Assembly: GCA_016722565.1 (NCBI GenBank)
Contig: JADKIU010000004.1
Coordinates: forward strand, 1 to 64,000
Reading direction: 5' to 3'
DNA from: Bacteroidota bacterium
GTDB lineage: Bacteria; Bacteroidota; Bacteroidia; 2-12-FULL-35-15
DNA: 64,000 nucleotides
In this document: positions 42,500-51,444 of the stretch, one piece after another
How the letters are laid out: each line of letters begins with the position of its first letter
Numbering within the stretch: the first letter of the stretch is position 1
Position numbers and translations under genes: made by a program
Notes under the pieces: generated by a model
The model's input: only the letters and a program-made list of their open reading frames with translations
What the model was told of the DNA's origin: nothing
The model's database searches: none

Positions 42500-43470
42500 A
42501 TGAAAAAAAGCCTTACTATCATTGCATTTTCGATTACAGGATTAGTATCATTTGCTCAGCAAGATGCGCAATTCAGTATGAATATGTTTAATCGTTTGTC
42601 GGTTAATCCGGGGTATGCCGGAACGAACAAAGCGTTATGTGCGACTATTTTATACCGTGACCAATGGGATAAATTCCTGGAGCTCCTAAAACAGGACTTC
42701 TAAGTGTTGATTATGGTCAAATTGCACATGGTGGTATTGGTTTCACAATCGATCAAGATCAATTAGGATTTGATAAAACCTTAAAAGCAAAATTGGCTTA
42801 TTCATTCCATTTACAATTAGGTACTGAAGGTGTTTTGGGTATCGGTTTGGATGCTGGTATGATTAATAAGTCGATGAAAGGTAATTTCATTGCCCCAGAT
42901 GGTACAACAACCGAAGCAGGTGGCGGTACTGATAATGCTATTCCTTGGAGTGGTACTTCTGCTACTACCTATGATGTTGGATTCGGTTTATATTATACCA
43001 ATAATAAATTGTATGTTGGTTTGTCTTCATTGCACTTACCACAACAAACATTATCTAAGAAAAAAGGTTCTACCACTCCGGGTGTTCCATCAACAGATTA
43101 CGATTTTACGTACGAAGTTGCTCGTCACTATTATGTAATGGCAGGATATAAGTTCCAATTAGGAACTCAATTTGATTTAACACCATCTATTTTAACAAAA
43201 TCGGATGCTTCTTCTACGCAGTTGGATTTCAACTTGTTAGCAAGATGGAACCAAATGGTATTTGTGGGTGCTTCTTACCGTTTAACGGATGCAATTCCGG
43301 TAATGGTAGGGATGGAGTGGAAAGGCTTTAAGTTAGGGTATGCATACGATGTAACCTTATCTGCATTGAAGAGCCACAGCTCAGGAACACATGAATTAAT
43401 GTTAGGGTATTGCAAGAAATTCACTAAGCCAGAGCGTAAGCAAGGCCACATGAATGTACGATTCTTGTAA
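42500..43470 (+). CDS. porP: type IX secretion membrane protein PorP/SprF (frameshifted as given)
   Basis: An outer-membrane beta-barrel of the PorP/SprF family, needed for the T9SS and for anchoring particular cargo. Signal peptide 1-20 (FAQQDAQFSMNMFNRLSVNPGYAG is the family start). As given, the frame ends at 42703 after RDQWDKF. One base is missing at 42674-42677 (TTCC should be TTTCC or TTCCC); with it, PGAPKTGLLSVDYGQIAHGG leads into the rest and the product is 323 residues, normal for the family, ending with a strand before KKFTKPERKQ. No other damage. Upstream gene of gldK, the usual order. Confidence 0.88.
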
Positions 43471-43532
43471 AAAAATCAAATTTTTGTAACCTTAATTTTT
43501 TAGTATCGTTTAAGCTACTCTATTTGCTTTCG

Positions 43533-43562
43533 AAATCATCATACTTTGTGTGTGATGATTTT
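43533..43562 (+). terminator. hairpin between porP and gldK
   Basis: AAATCATCATAC / GTGTGATGATTT, a 12-bp stem with one G-U pair and a TTTGT loop, then a short T stretch. It could end some porP transcripts or protect a processed end; transcription into gldK presumably continues. Confidence 0.55.
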
Positions 43563-43597
43563 CTAACAATAAGGGGTTTAATATAAAAACAACAAAT

Positions 43598-45046
43598 ATG
43601 AAAAAGTTGCTCTTGTTAGGTTCTATGATTGCTATTGCTTTTACAAGTTGTAAAACTAGCACCGGAGAACTTGTAGGTGTTCACCCTCGACCGGAATGGT
43701 TCGATATCGATCCTTTTGGTATGTTGTACATCCCTATGGGAAGTTACAATATGGGTCCAAGTGATGAGGATACTCCTTATTCACACACCACAAAGTCAAA
43801 AACAGTTTCTGTTCAGGCTTTTTACATTGACCAAACCGAAATTTCAAACAACGAATATCGTCAGTTTGTATATTGGGTGAGAGACTCAATTGCACACCGT
43901 GCTTTATTCGAAGATGGTAGAGCTGAACATGGTGTTGAAACCGATGACTATGAGCAGCCAATTGATCCTCCTTTGGTGAACTTTGAGGAAGAAATCGCTT
44001 ACGATGAAACAGATGTAAGAGAGGTTCTTGAATTTATGTATTTACCAGTTGAAGAGCGTTTTTACAAACGCAGAGAAATTGATACGCGTAAATTAAATTA
44101 TGAATACTATTGGATTAACTTGCGTTTGGCTGCTCAAAAGTCAAACCGTTTCAAACCATCAAAATCTCCGGATGATAAAGGCCGTGATTTTATCAACGGT
44201 TACCAATCAACCAGCGTAGGTGATAACAAAACATTAGGTCACTATGATGTAAAAGATCAAGTATCTGATGGTAGTGGTAATTATAGTACACGTGAACAAA
44301 AAGATAAAGACAGAAGTGTATTTATTGTTAAAGATATCATTAACGTTTACCCTGATACATTAGCATGGGTTCATGATTTCACGTATTCATTCAATGAGCC
44401 AATGACCAATATGTATTTTTGGCATCCGGCTTATGACGACTACCCGGTAGTAGGTGTTAGCTGGAAACAAGCTCGTTCTTTTTGTATTTGGAGAACACAA
44501 TTGTTTAATAACTGGTTAGTAGGAAATGGACAGTCGTATGTAAACGATTTCCGTTTACCAACAGAATCAGAATGGGAATATGCTGCAAGAGGTGGAAATG
44601 CTTTAAGTCCATTCCCTTGGGGTGGTCCTTATATCAGAAATGCCCTTGGATGTTTCTTGGGTAACTTTAAACCAATGCGCGGTTCTTATATCGATGACGG
44701 AGGTTTCCATACTGTAAAAATTGCTTCTTACAATCCGAATGATTACGGTTTATATTGTATGGCAGGAAATGCTGCTGAGTGGACCAGCAATGCATTTGAT
44801 GAATCAGCATACGATTTTTCTCACGATTTAAATCCGGATTATGTGTATGAAGCTCAAGATAACGAAGCGACTGTATTGAAGCGTAAAGTTATCAGAGGTG
44901 GTTCTTGGAAAGATGTGGGTTATTACTTACAAACAAGTACAAGAACATATGAGTATCAAGATACAGCGAAATGTTACGTTGGTTTCCGTTGTGTTCAAAC
45001 ATACCTTGGTCGTCAAAGAGGAGATGCACCAGGTGAAGGCTTTTAA
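43598..45046 (+). CDS. gldK: T9SS ring lipoprotein GldK/PorK
   Basis: A 482-residue outer-membrane lipoprotein forming the periplasmic PorK/N ring of the type IX secretion system. Lipobox FTSC (Cys 18). It has a formylglycine-generating-enzyme (SUMF1) fold: PMGSYNMGPSDEDTPY, QTEISNNEYRQFVYWV, HPAYDDYPVVGVSWKQARSFC, RLPTESEWEYAARGG, YCMAGNAAEWTSNAF, IRGGSWKDV and VGFRCVQ. Length close to F. johnsoniae GldK. First of gldKLMN. Confidence 0.95.
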   Translation: MKKLLLLGSMIAIAFTSCKTSTGELVGVHPRPEWFDIDPFGMLYIPMGSYNMGPSDEDTPYSHTTKSKTVSVQAFYIDQTEISNNEYRQFVYWVRDSIAHRALFEDGRAEHGVETDDYEQPIDPPLVNFEEEIAYDETDVREVLEFMYLPVEERFYKRREIDTRKLNYEYYWINLRLAAQKSNRFKPSKSPDDKGRDFINGYQSTSVGDNKTLGHYDVKDQVSDGSGNYSTREQKDKDRSVFIVKDIINVYPDTLAWVHDFTYSFNEPMTNMYFWHPAYDDYPVVGVSWKQARSFCIWRTQLFNNWLVGNGQSYVNDFRLPTESEWEYAARGGNALSPFPWGGPYIRNALGCFLGNFKPMRGSYIDDGGFHTVKIASYNPNDYGLYCMAGNAAEWTSNAFDESAYDFSHDLNPDYVYEAQDNEATVLKRKVIRGGSWKDVGYYLQTSTRTYEYQDTAKCYVGFRCVQTYLGRQRGDAPGEGF

Positions 45047-45101
45047 TTTGTATTCTCTAATCTAAACTAAATAATAATTATTAACTTTTAAATTTAAAAT
45101 T

Positions 45102-45884
45102 ATGGGTGGTAAAAAATGGAAAAGTTTCATGGCCAAATTGTATGGATTTGGTGCGGCAATCGTAATCGTTGGAGCGATGTTTAAAATTATGCATTGGCCA
45201 GGTGCGGGACCAATGCTTGTTGTTGGTTTATCTACAGAAGCGGTAATCTTCTTTTTCTCGGCATTTGAGCCACCACACGAAGAGGTGGATTGGAGTTTAG
45301 TATACCCTGAATTAGCTGGTATGCACGGTGAAGAAGGTGATCACAAACAAATTGAAGAAGACAAAGGTTCTATTACAGAACAATTAGATACAATGCTAGA
45401 AGATGCGAAAATCGGACCGGAACTAATTGCTAGTTTAGGTGAAGGGATGCGCAGCTTAAGCGATCAAGCAGGAAAATTAAGTAATATCACTGATGCATCT
45501 GTTGCAACTAATGAGTATGTATCAAGTGTGCAATCTGCAGCTAAAAACGTAAGCTCATTATCTGGTGCTTATTCTAAAGCAGCAGAATCATTAATGGGTC
45601 TTTCTGTTAGTGGTGATGATAGTGCTAACTTAGGTGATCAAATCGTTAAGGTTTCTAAAAATTTATCTGCATTAAATGCTTCTTACGAATTGCAATTGCA
45701 AGGTTCGAATGATCATTTAAAAGCAACTTCTAAATTCTATAGCGGATTAGAAGACTTGATGAAAAACTTGAACGAGTCTGTTGATGATACTAAGAAATAC
45801 AAAGAGCAAATAGGTCAACTATCTTCTAACTTAGAATCATTGAACACTATTTACGGTAACATGCTTACCGCAATGAGAAAATAA
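45102..45884 (+). CDS. gldL: T9SS motor protein GldL/PorL
   Basis: A 260-residue inner-membrane protein; five copies surround two GldM in the proton-driven T9SS/gliding motor. Two N-terminal membrane helices (YGFGAAIVIVGAMFKIMHWPGAGPMLVVGLSTEAVIFFFSAF). Glu46 in STEA corresponds to the motor glutamate of F. johnsoniae GldL, and Glu56 to the second conserved acid. The cytoplasmic C-terminal ~190 residues are helical and longer than in F. johnsoniae. A perfect terminator-like hairpin starts at the stop codon (45880-45909). Confidence 0.95.
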   Translation: MGGKKWKSFMAKLYGFGAAIVIVGAMFKIMHWPGAGPMLVVGLSTEAVIFFFSAFEPPHEEVDWSLVYPELAGMHGEEGDHKQIEEDKGSITEQLDTMLEDAKIGPELIASLGEGMRSLSDQAGKLSNITDASVATNEYVSSVQSAAKNVSSLSGAYSKAAESLMGLSVSGDDSANLGDQIVKVSKNLSALNASYELQLQGSNDHLKATSKFYSGLEDLMKNLNESVDDTKKYKEQIGQLSSNLESLNTIYGNMLTAMRK

Positions 45885-45909
45885 TTCCGTTTCAACGGAA
45901 TTATTTTTT
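45880..45909 (+). terminator. terminator-like hairpin between gldL and gldM
   Basis: AATAATTCCGT / ACGGAATTATT, a perfect 11-bp stem with loop TTCA followed by a T run; the left arm overlaps the gldL stop codon. It has every sign of an intrinsic terminator yet lies inside the motor operon, so it may act as a partial one. Confidence 0.8.
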
Positions 45910-45985
45910 CTATTTGTTGAAGAATATTAATTCTTCGGCAGCGACTTATTAATTTAATATTAATCTATAGAAATAATATAGAACT

Positions 45986-47602
45986 ATGTCAGGTGGAAAA
46001 GAAACCCCAAGGCAGAAGATGATTGGTATGATGTACCTGGTGTTAACAGCACTTTTGGCGCTTAACGTATCAAAAGAAATTCTGAATGCCTTTGTTATTA
46101 TTGAAGAAGGTTTGAACACTACAAACGTGAATTTTGATAGTAAGAATGGAATATTATATTCCAAATTCGCGAAAGCAATGGCTGATAATCCTGTTAAAAC
46201 GAAGCCTTGGAATGAAAAAGCTCAAACTGCTAAAAAGAAATCAGCTGAGTTGTGTGCTTATATTGATGAGATTAAAAGCGAGTTGTATCAACGTATTCAA
46301 AAGCTTGAAAAATCGGTTGCCGATACTTTCCAATTAAAAAATTTAGATAGTAAGGATGAAAACAATATCCCTACTGAAATTTTAATTGGTGCTGGTGCAG
46401 ATCCAGAAAATCCAACCGGTAAATCAAAAGAGTTGAAAGAAAAAATCGAAAAGTTCAAAAAAGAGATGACTGCTTTAGTTCCTGATAAAGAACGTAACAG
46501 TTTGAAACTGGGCTTGAGTACAGAAGAAATGTATTCTATCGGAGATGAAAAAATGGTTTCTTGGGAAAGCAATATGTTTGCTCATCAACCAGCAGCAGCT
46601 GTATTTAGTGTTTTAGCGAAATTGAAAAATGACGTTAAAAATGCGGAAAGTGATGTTGTATCAATTTTGTTAAAATCAATCACGGCAGATGACTTCTCTT
46701 TTGACCAAGTTGTTGCGAAAGTTGTTGCACCAACAAGTTACATCGTATCTGGAGAAAAATATACAGCTGATATCTTTGTGGCAGCATATAGCTCTACCCA
46801 AGATCCTGAAGTGTTAATTGGTTCTGTTGATACAACAGACAAAAAGAATCCGAAAATTGCCGGAACTGGAACAAAAGTTCCTGTTTCTGCCGGAGTAGGT
46901 AAATACGAAGTGCCTACTGGTGCTGAAGGATTGCAAGAATTCTCCGGAATTATTAATGTTAAAGCACCAGATGGAACTTCAAAAGGATATCCTTTCAAAG
47001 GTGATTACATGGTGGCTCGTCCTTCTATGGCAGTTTCACCAACAAAAATGAATGTGTTCTATATCGGAGTTGAAAATCCTGTAGATATTTCTGTTGCCGG
47101 TGCAGCTCCAACTGATGTTGTTGCTACTATGAGTGGCGGAGGTGGAAGCATCATCAACAAAGGTCAAGGACATTACATTGTAAAAGTAACATCTGGAAAC
47201 GAGTGCTCAGTAAACGTAGCTGTGAAAACAAAAACAGGCTCGAAATCAATGGGTGCTATGAAATTCCGTGTGAAGAAAGTACCTAGTCCACAAGCTTCTT
47301 ATGCTGGTGTTGTAGGTGATGGTAAAGTGTCAAAAGGTGAATTGATGAATGCTGGAGGGGTTATTCCTAAATTGGAAGATTTCGTATTCGATTTAAAATT
47401 CCCTGTTGTATCTTGGAACATGTCAATCTTTATTAATGGTGTTTATGCCGATTACACTGCACAAGGTGCAAGTGCTACCGGGCAAATGAAAGACATCTTA
47501 GGTAAAGTAAAACCTGGTCAAAAAGTATTAATCGAAGAGGTAAAAGTTCAAGCTCCTGATGGGGTTAGAAAAATTACCGGCTGCGTATTAAAAATTAAAT
47601 AG
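45986..47602 (+). CDS. gldM: T9SS motor protein GldM/PorM
   Basis: A 538-residue bitopic protein with one N-terminal membrane helix (MIGMMYLVLTALLALNVSKEILNAF) and a long periplasmic shaft of four domains that transmits motor rotation to the GldK/N ring. MSGGKETPRQKMIGMMYLVLTALL is the conserved start; Arg9 matches the residue that pairs with the GldL glutamate. Domain-like repeats such as VSAGVGKYEVPTGAEG and FYIGVENPVDISVAG follow; the C-terminal domain ends VRKITGCVLKIK. Preceded by the gldL-gldM hairpin and a 100-base AT-rich gap. Confidence 0.95.
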   Translation: MSGGKETPRQKMIGMMYLVLTALLALNVSKEILNAFVIIEEGLNTTNVNFDSKNGILYSKFAKAMADNPVKTKPWNEKAQTAKKKSAELCAYIDEIKSELYQRIQKLEKSVADTFQLKNLDSKDENNIPTEILIGAGADPENPTGKSKELKEKIEKFKKEMTALVPDKERNSLKLGLSTEEMYSIGDEKMVSWESNMFAHQPAAAVFSVLAKLKNDVKNAESDVVSILLKSITADDFSFDQVVAKVVAPTSYIVSGEKYTADIFVAAYSSTQDPEVLIGSVDTTDKKNPKIAGTGTKVPVSAGVGKYEVPTGAEGLQEFSGIINVKAPDGTSKGYPFKGDYMVARPSMAVSPTKMNVFYIGVENPVDISVAGAAPTDVVATMSGGGGSIINKGQGHYIVKVTSGNECSVNVAVKTKTGSKSMGAMKFRVKKVPSPQASYAGVVGDGKVSKGELMNAGGVIPKLEDFVFDLKFPVVSWNMSIFINGVYADYTAQGASATGQMKDILGKVKPGQKVLIEEVKVQAPDGVRKITGCVLKIK

Positions 47603-47620
47603 TAAATAAAAAAGGTGATC

Positions 47621-48490
47621 ATGAAAAAATTGAAATTTCTTTTTTTAGTATTGATTGTTGCTTTTGCAACAGTTAATGTCTCTGCTCAGGAGGTTATTAA
47701 ACCACCCAAATATCCTGATGGAGTTTATACAAAAGAAAACTCTCGTACTCGTAGAGCAATCCCTTATCCAACACTTCGCGAAGCAGATGTTATGTGGAGC
47801 AAACGTATTTGGCGTGTGATTGATTTGCGTGAAAAAATGAACCACCCGTTATACTATCCGGATGAGCAAATTTTGGATAGAAAAAGTTTATTTGATGTTA
47901 TCAAAGACGCTGCTACAAAAGATGGAACAATCACTTGTTTCAACCAAGCTGCAACGGATGATGAGTTCAGATATGACATGACAAAAAGTGAAATTGATGG
48001 ATTACTTGTAAAGTGGGATTCAACAGCTACAGCTGAGGATCCTAATAACCCTGGAACTTTTATTGCAGCTCCTCAAAAAGAGGAAATCAGCACAATCAGT
48101 GTTTGGCAATATTGGGTAAAGGAAGACTGGTTTTTTGATAAACAACGTTCAGTACTAGATGTTCGTATCATTGGATTGTGTCCTTTGGTTGAGAAAAAGA
48201 CTGAAAGTGGTGAGTCTACCGGTGCAAGTACTCCTTTGTTCTGGATTTACTTCCCTGAAGCACGTCCGGTTTTCGCAAATCATGAAGTATATATGCGTCA
48301 CAACGATGCTGAAAGAAGAACGTTTGAAGATATTTTTTGGAAAAGAATGTTCTCTAGTTATGTTCGTAAAGAAAGTAACGTTTACAACAGAGGTATTTTT
48401 GATTACAAAACAGGCTTAGATCAGCTGTTGGAAGCTGAAAGAGTTAAAAATGATATCTTTATCTACGAACACGATTTGTTCCATTTCTAG
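47621..48490 (+). CDS. gldN: T9SS ring protein GldN/PorN
   Basis: A 289-residue periplasmic partner of GldK in the T9SS ring. Signal peptide MKKLKFLFLVLIVAFATVNVSA cleaved before QEVIKPP. Family motifs: EADVMWSKRIWRVIDLREKMNHPLYYP, FRYDMTKSEIDGLL, VKEDWFFDKQRSVLDVRIIGLCPL, PLFWIYFPEARPVFANHEVY, KRMFSSYVRKESNVYNR. The ATG at 47621 is preceded by AAAGGTGA and starts the signal peptide; a GTG six bases earlier is less likely. A terminator follows. Confidence 0.95.
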   Translation: MKKLKFLFLVLIVAFATVNVSAQEVIKPPKYPDGVYTKENSRTRRAIPYPTLREADVMWSKRIWRVIDLREKMNHPLYYPDEQILDRKSLFDVIKDAATKDGTITCFNQAATDDEFRYDMTKSEIDGLLVKWDSTATAEDPNNPGTFIAAPQKEEISTISVWQYWVKEDWFFDKQRSVLDVRIIGLCPLVEKKTESGESTGASTPLFWIYFPEARPVFANHEVYMRHNDAERRTFEDIFWKRMFSSYVRKESNVYNRGIFDYKTGLDQLLEAERVKNDIFIYEHDLFHF

Positions 48491-48508
48491 ATAACAACTT
48501 AATGATTT

Positions 48509-48542
48509 AAAAGCCCCGAGCATTTTGCTTCGGGGCTTTTTG
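48509..48542 (+). terminator. intrinsic terminator after gldN
   Basis: AAAAGCCCCGA ... TTCGGGGCTTTT, loop GCATTTTGC, followed by a long T run. It separates gldN from its paralogue. Confidence 0.9.
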
Positions 48543-48590
48543 TTTTTTTAACTACAATAAAATTTTAGTGCACTCCGTTTTAATAGAGAA

Positions 48591-48597
48591 AAGGAGG
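48591..48597 (+). promoter_or_regulatory. strong Shine-Dalgarno site of the gldN paralogue
   Basis: AAGGAGG, complementary to the anti-Shine-Dalgarno, five bases before the ATG at 48603. Such strong sites are rare in this window (only murG has a similar one). Confidence 0.7.
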
Positions 48598-48602
48598 TCG
48601 CT

Positions 48603-49514
48603 ATGAAACATTCACCGAATGTTCAGATTGAGAAGAAGTCTTTTTTTCAATCGTTCACACTTTTCAATTTCATTTTATTTTTTTGTGTCATGTCTAACGT
48701 TGCTGCTGCTCAATGCGCACCCAAAGCAACCGTTAAAGATCCACCGTTTGATCCCTGTAAGAGCAATCGGATTGCTCGACCGTTTCCCATGCGCAACGTA
48801 TATGTTCGAGAAGCGGATGTGATGTGGAGTAAACGCGTTTGGAGAGTGATTGATTTACGTGAAAAGCTCAATTTGCCATTGTATTACCCCGAGCAACCAA
48901 CCGTTTGTTTAATGAGTTTATTTGATGTTTTGAAATGCGCTCTATTAAATGATAATTTACAAGCATTCTCAAATCCGATTTTTGACGATGAATTTACAAT
49001 GCCTATGACAAAGGAAGAAGTAGGAAAGCTTTTGGTGAGTTGGGATTCTACCCATCAAACTGAAGATGTAAATAATCCGGGTACGTTCTTGACAATGCCC
49101 ATGAAAACAGAAATTACAGCATCCAATATTCGTCAATATTGGATAAAAGAGGATTGGTATTTTGATAAACAACGTTCGGTTATGGAAGCCAAGATTGTTG
49201 GGATTTGTCCACTTGCTGAAAAACTTTCTGAAAGTGGAGAGGTGATAGGGGTGAAACCACTTTTCTGGATTTATTTTCCGGATGCTCGACCATTTTTAGC
49301 AAAAGCTGCAGTTTTTAACAGACATAATGATGCCGAGCGAATGAGTTATGACGAACTGTTCGTAAAACGAATGTTTTCCAGTTATGTTTATAAGGAATCC
49401 AATGTATACAATCGTTCCATTGCTGATTATAAACAAGGCTTGGATATCCTCCTGGAATCAGAGTCAATTAAAGATGAAATTTTTGTTTATGAAAGCGATT
49501 TATGGCATTATTAG
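48603..49514 (+). CDS. second GldN-family protein (tandem paralogue, GldO-like)
   Basis: A 303-residue paralogue of the preceding GldN: EADVMWSKRVWRVIDLREKLNLPLYYPE, MTKEEVGKLLVSWDST, IKEDWYFDKQRSVMEAKIVGICPLAEK, KPLFWIYFPDARPFLA, KRMFSSYVYKESNVYNRS. It differs at the N-terminus: a long pre-signal segment, a hydrophobic core (FTLFNFILFFCVMSNVAAA) and extra cysteines in the mature part (AQCAPK, FDPCKS, TVCLMS, LKCALL), which could form disulfides. F. johnsoniae has an equivalent gldN-gldO pair that is partly redundant. It has its own strong Shine-Dalgarno site and is separated from gldN by a terminator, so it may be expressed separately. Confidence 0.9.
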   Translation: MKHSPNVQIEKKSFFQSFTLFNFILFFCVMSNVAAAQCAPKATVKDPPFDPCKSNRIARPFPMRNVYVREADVMWSKRVWRVIDLREKLNLPLYYPEQPTVCLMSLFDVLKCALLNDNLQAFSNPIFDDEFTMPMTKEEVGKLLVSWDSTHQTEDVNNPGTFLTMPMKTEITASNIRQYWIKEDWYFDKQRSVMEAKIVGICPLAEKLSESGEVIGVKPLFWIYFPDARPFLAKAAVFNRHNDAERMSYDELFVKRMFSSYVYKESNVYNRSIADYKQGLDILLESESIKDEIFVYESDLWHY

Positions 49515-49560
49515 TAAGACATCGTTTTGCAAACATTTTTTGCAAAATAGGTTGTCTTAC
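49514..49560. repeat. two-part hairpin after the gldN paralogue
   Basis: GTAAGACA / TGTCTTAC (8 bp) outside, TTTTGCAAA / TTTGCAAAA (9 bp) inside, with an asymmetric bulge. It starts at the stop codon and lies between convergent genes; no T run, so a weak terminator at most. Confidence 0.6.
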
Positions 49561-49581
49561 TTATCCCGAAGAAATTCGTGA

Positions 49582-50241
49582 TTAATCGCAAGCTCTTCTT
49601 AAAAATAAATTCAAAGGGTACATTGCCTTTGTGACCTCGTTGCACTGTTTTAAAAATGTTTTTGATAAAACGTCTTTGTCCGACAGGTTGTGAAGGGTGA
49701 TGTAGCTTTTGTATTTTAATAATTCAATTTCTGGATGGGTTTTGTCGTATCCTTTTGGAACTGTTTTTAATTTATCCTCATCCGATAATTTTCCAAGTAG
49801 CTTTTTGAATTCTTTCGCTCCGATTATTTTTTTAAATTCTTCGGTATTGTAATCGATTTCCTGACGAATTGCATTGATTTGCGGGGTTGGCGGTTGCCAC
49901 ATTCCTCCGGCAATAAATGAGGCTCCGGGTTGGAGCTGGATGTAATACCCTGCATCAAATGATTTTTTTCCTCCCGGTGCTAAAATGGCACCAAAATTAT
50001 TTTTGTAGGGAGCTTTGTTCTTCGAAAAACGAACATCTCTATTGATTCTAAAAATACAATCTTTCGCTTCCAAATGTTTTATGCTGGGGTCAAATTTTGC
50101 TGTAGAAAGAATGAACTCGCTTACAAATTCTTTGAAATTAGTTTTTGCTAATTCATAGTCAGGTCGGTTCTTTTCAAACCAATCCCTGTTATTGTTTTTG
50201 CTTAGTTTGGATAAAAAATCGAGTGTTGATTTATGAATCAT
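49582..50241 (-). CDS. DUF2461 family protein
   Basis: A 219-residue cytoplasmic protein of the DUF2461 (TIGR02453) family. Diagnostic start: TLDFLSKLSKNNNRDWFEKNRPDYELAKTNF; then IFRINRDVRFSKNKAPYKNNFGAILAPGGKKSFDAGYYIQLQPGASFIAGGMWQPP, and the C-terminal PKGYDKTHPEIELLKYKSY. Length is normal. Function is not known. It follows the AI-2E permease gene by 12 bases in the same direction. Confidence 0.92.
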   Translation of the reverse strand: MIHKSTLDFLSKLSKNNNRDWFEKNRPDYELAKTNFKEFVSEFILSTAKFDPSIKHLEAKDCIFRINRDVRFSKNKAPYKNNFGAILAPGGKKSFDAGYYIQLQPGASFIAGGMWQPPTPQINAIRQEIDYNTEEFKKIIGAKEFKKLLGKLSDEDKLKTVPKGYDKTHPEIELLKYKSYITLHNLSDKDVLSKTFLKQCNEVTKAMYPLNLFLRRACD

Positions 50242-50253
50242 AGGACCTGATGT

Positions 50254-51363
50254 TTAACTTTTTTCTTCCAATTCAGAAGTGAGTTTTTGCACGATTTTAA
50301 AATTATAAAGAAATTCTTTAGCAATGATCCGCAGGATGGTATAGATCGGGACCGCAACAATCATCCCTCCGATACCGGCAAGTGTGCCAGCAATTAAGAT
50401 AACTAAAAATATTTCCAGTGGATGGGCTTTCACAATATTAGAAATAACAAGTGGCTGGAAAATGATGGAGTCAACTAATTGTACACATAAAAACACAAGG
50501 GAAATTTTGTACACAAGTGGTAGTAATTGGGTGTAAAATTCTAACTCTAAATTGGAGGTAACACCAATCAAAATACCAAATGCTGCAGCGATTAATGGTC
50601 CTACATAAGGAATCACGTTCATTAGCCCTGCAAACATACCAATGAGTAAACAGTTTTTTACGCCAAGTAGACTAAGTGCAATGGTTGTGAGTGTTGCAAC
50701 AAAAAGCATATCCAGTAGTATGCCGATAAAATATTTTGTCAGCAACCGCTTGGTGTCGCGCATAATATCTTTAATCGCTTCAATATGTTTTGGGGGAGTT
50801 AAGAGCAATGCAACATTGTATATTAAATGTTTGTCCTTCATAAAAAAGAACGCCATAAACAGCACAATAAATGTTCCTCCAATAATATCGGTTGTTAGAC
50901 TTACTATTCCTTGTGCATAGGAAGATACTTCTTGGAAATTTATAATACCGGTAAGCTGTGTCGCAATAAACTTTTCAAGGGATTCTCCATTTCCGTATCT
51001 GATTTGAAATTTTTGAAGGTCGTAGTTCAGATTCGCTAATGGTTCTTTAAATGTTTCTACTACTTCGTTTGGATTGATTTTGCTGATTATTCTGGCCTCT
51101 TCAACCAATAATGGAATAAACATGGAAACAAAAAGACCCAAAACGAGGGTGATGGAAATCAGTGCTAAGAGCGCAGAAACGCTGACAGGAATGCTGATTT
51201 TTTTAATTCGAATAGAGGAGAATAACTTAACAAGCGGCTGACCAATCAACGAAATGATGATGGCGATACAGATGTAAATTAAAATGGTTTTTAAGTACCA
51301 AGCAATAAAAGCAAAAAATGCAACGGCTAAGCCGATAAGAAAATATTTTGATTTGTTTTGCAT
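50254..51363 (-). CDS. AI-2E family transporter (PerM/YdiK type)
   Basis: A 369-residue integral membrane protein with about eight hydrophobic segments. Conserved parts: FIAWYLKTILIYICIAIIISLIGQPLVKLF at the N-terminus, a soluble middle, then the C-terminal AGLMNVIPYVGPLIAAAFGI and PLVISNIVKAHPLEIFLVILIAGTLAGIGGMIVAVPIYTILR. The family was named for autoinducer-2 export, but members include ion and small-molecule permeases, so the substrate is open. First gene of a pair with the DUF2461 protein. Confidence 0.92.
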   Translation of the reverse strand: MQNKSKYFLIGLAVAFFAFIAWYLKTILIYICIAIIISLIGQPLVKLFSSIRIKKISIPVSVSALLALISITLVLGLFVSMFIPLLVEEARIISKINPNEVVETFKEPLANLNYDLQKFQIRYGNGESLEKFIATQLTGIINFQEVSSYAQGIVSLTTDIIGGTFIVLFMAFFFMKDKHLIYNVALLLTPPKHIEAIKDIMRDTKRLLTKYFIGILLDMLFVATLTTIALSLLGVKNCLLIGMFAGLMNVIPYVGPLIAAAFGILIGVTSNLELEFYTQLLPLVYKISLVFLCVQLVDSIIFQPLVISNIVKAHPLEIFLVILIAGTLAGIGGMIVAVPIYTILRIIAKEFLYNFKIVQKLTSELEEKS

Positions 51364-51420
51364 CGATTATTTATGTGAATATAAAGGTATTAATATTCAT
51401 AAATAAAAACCAATCTATTG

Positions 51421-51428
51421 TATATTTG
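51421..51428 (+). promoter_or_regulatory. -7 promoter element for the YdjM-like gene
   Basis: TATATTTG, a full TAnnTTTG match, 16 bases before the ATG at 51445. No clear -33 TTTG is seen at the usual distance. Confidence 0.4.
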
Positions 51429-51444
51429 TTGAATATTATAAAGC

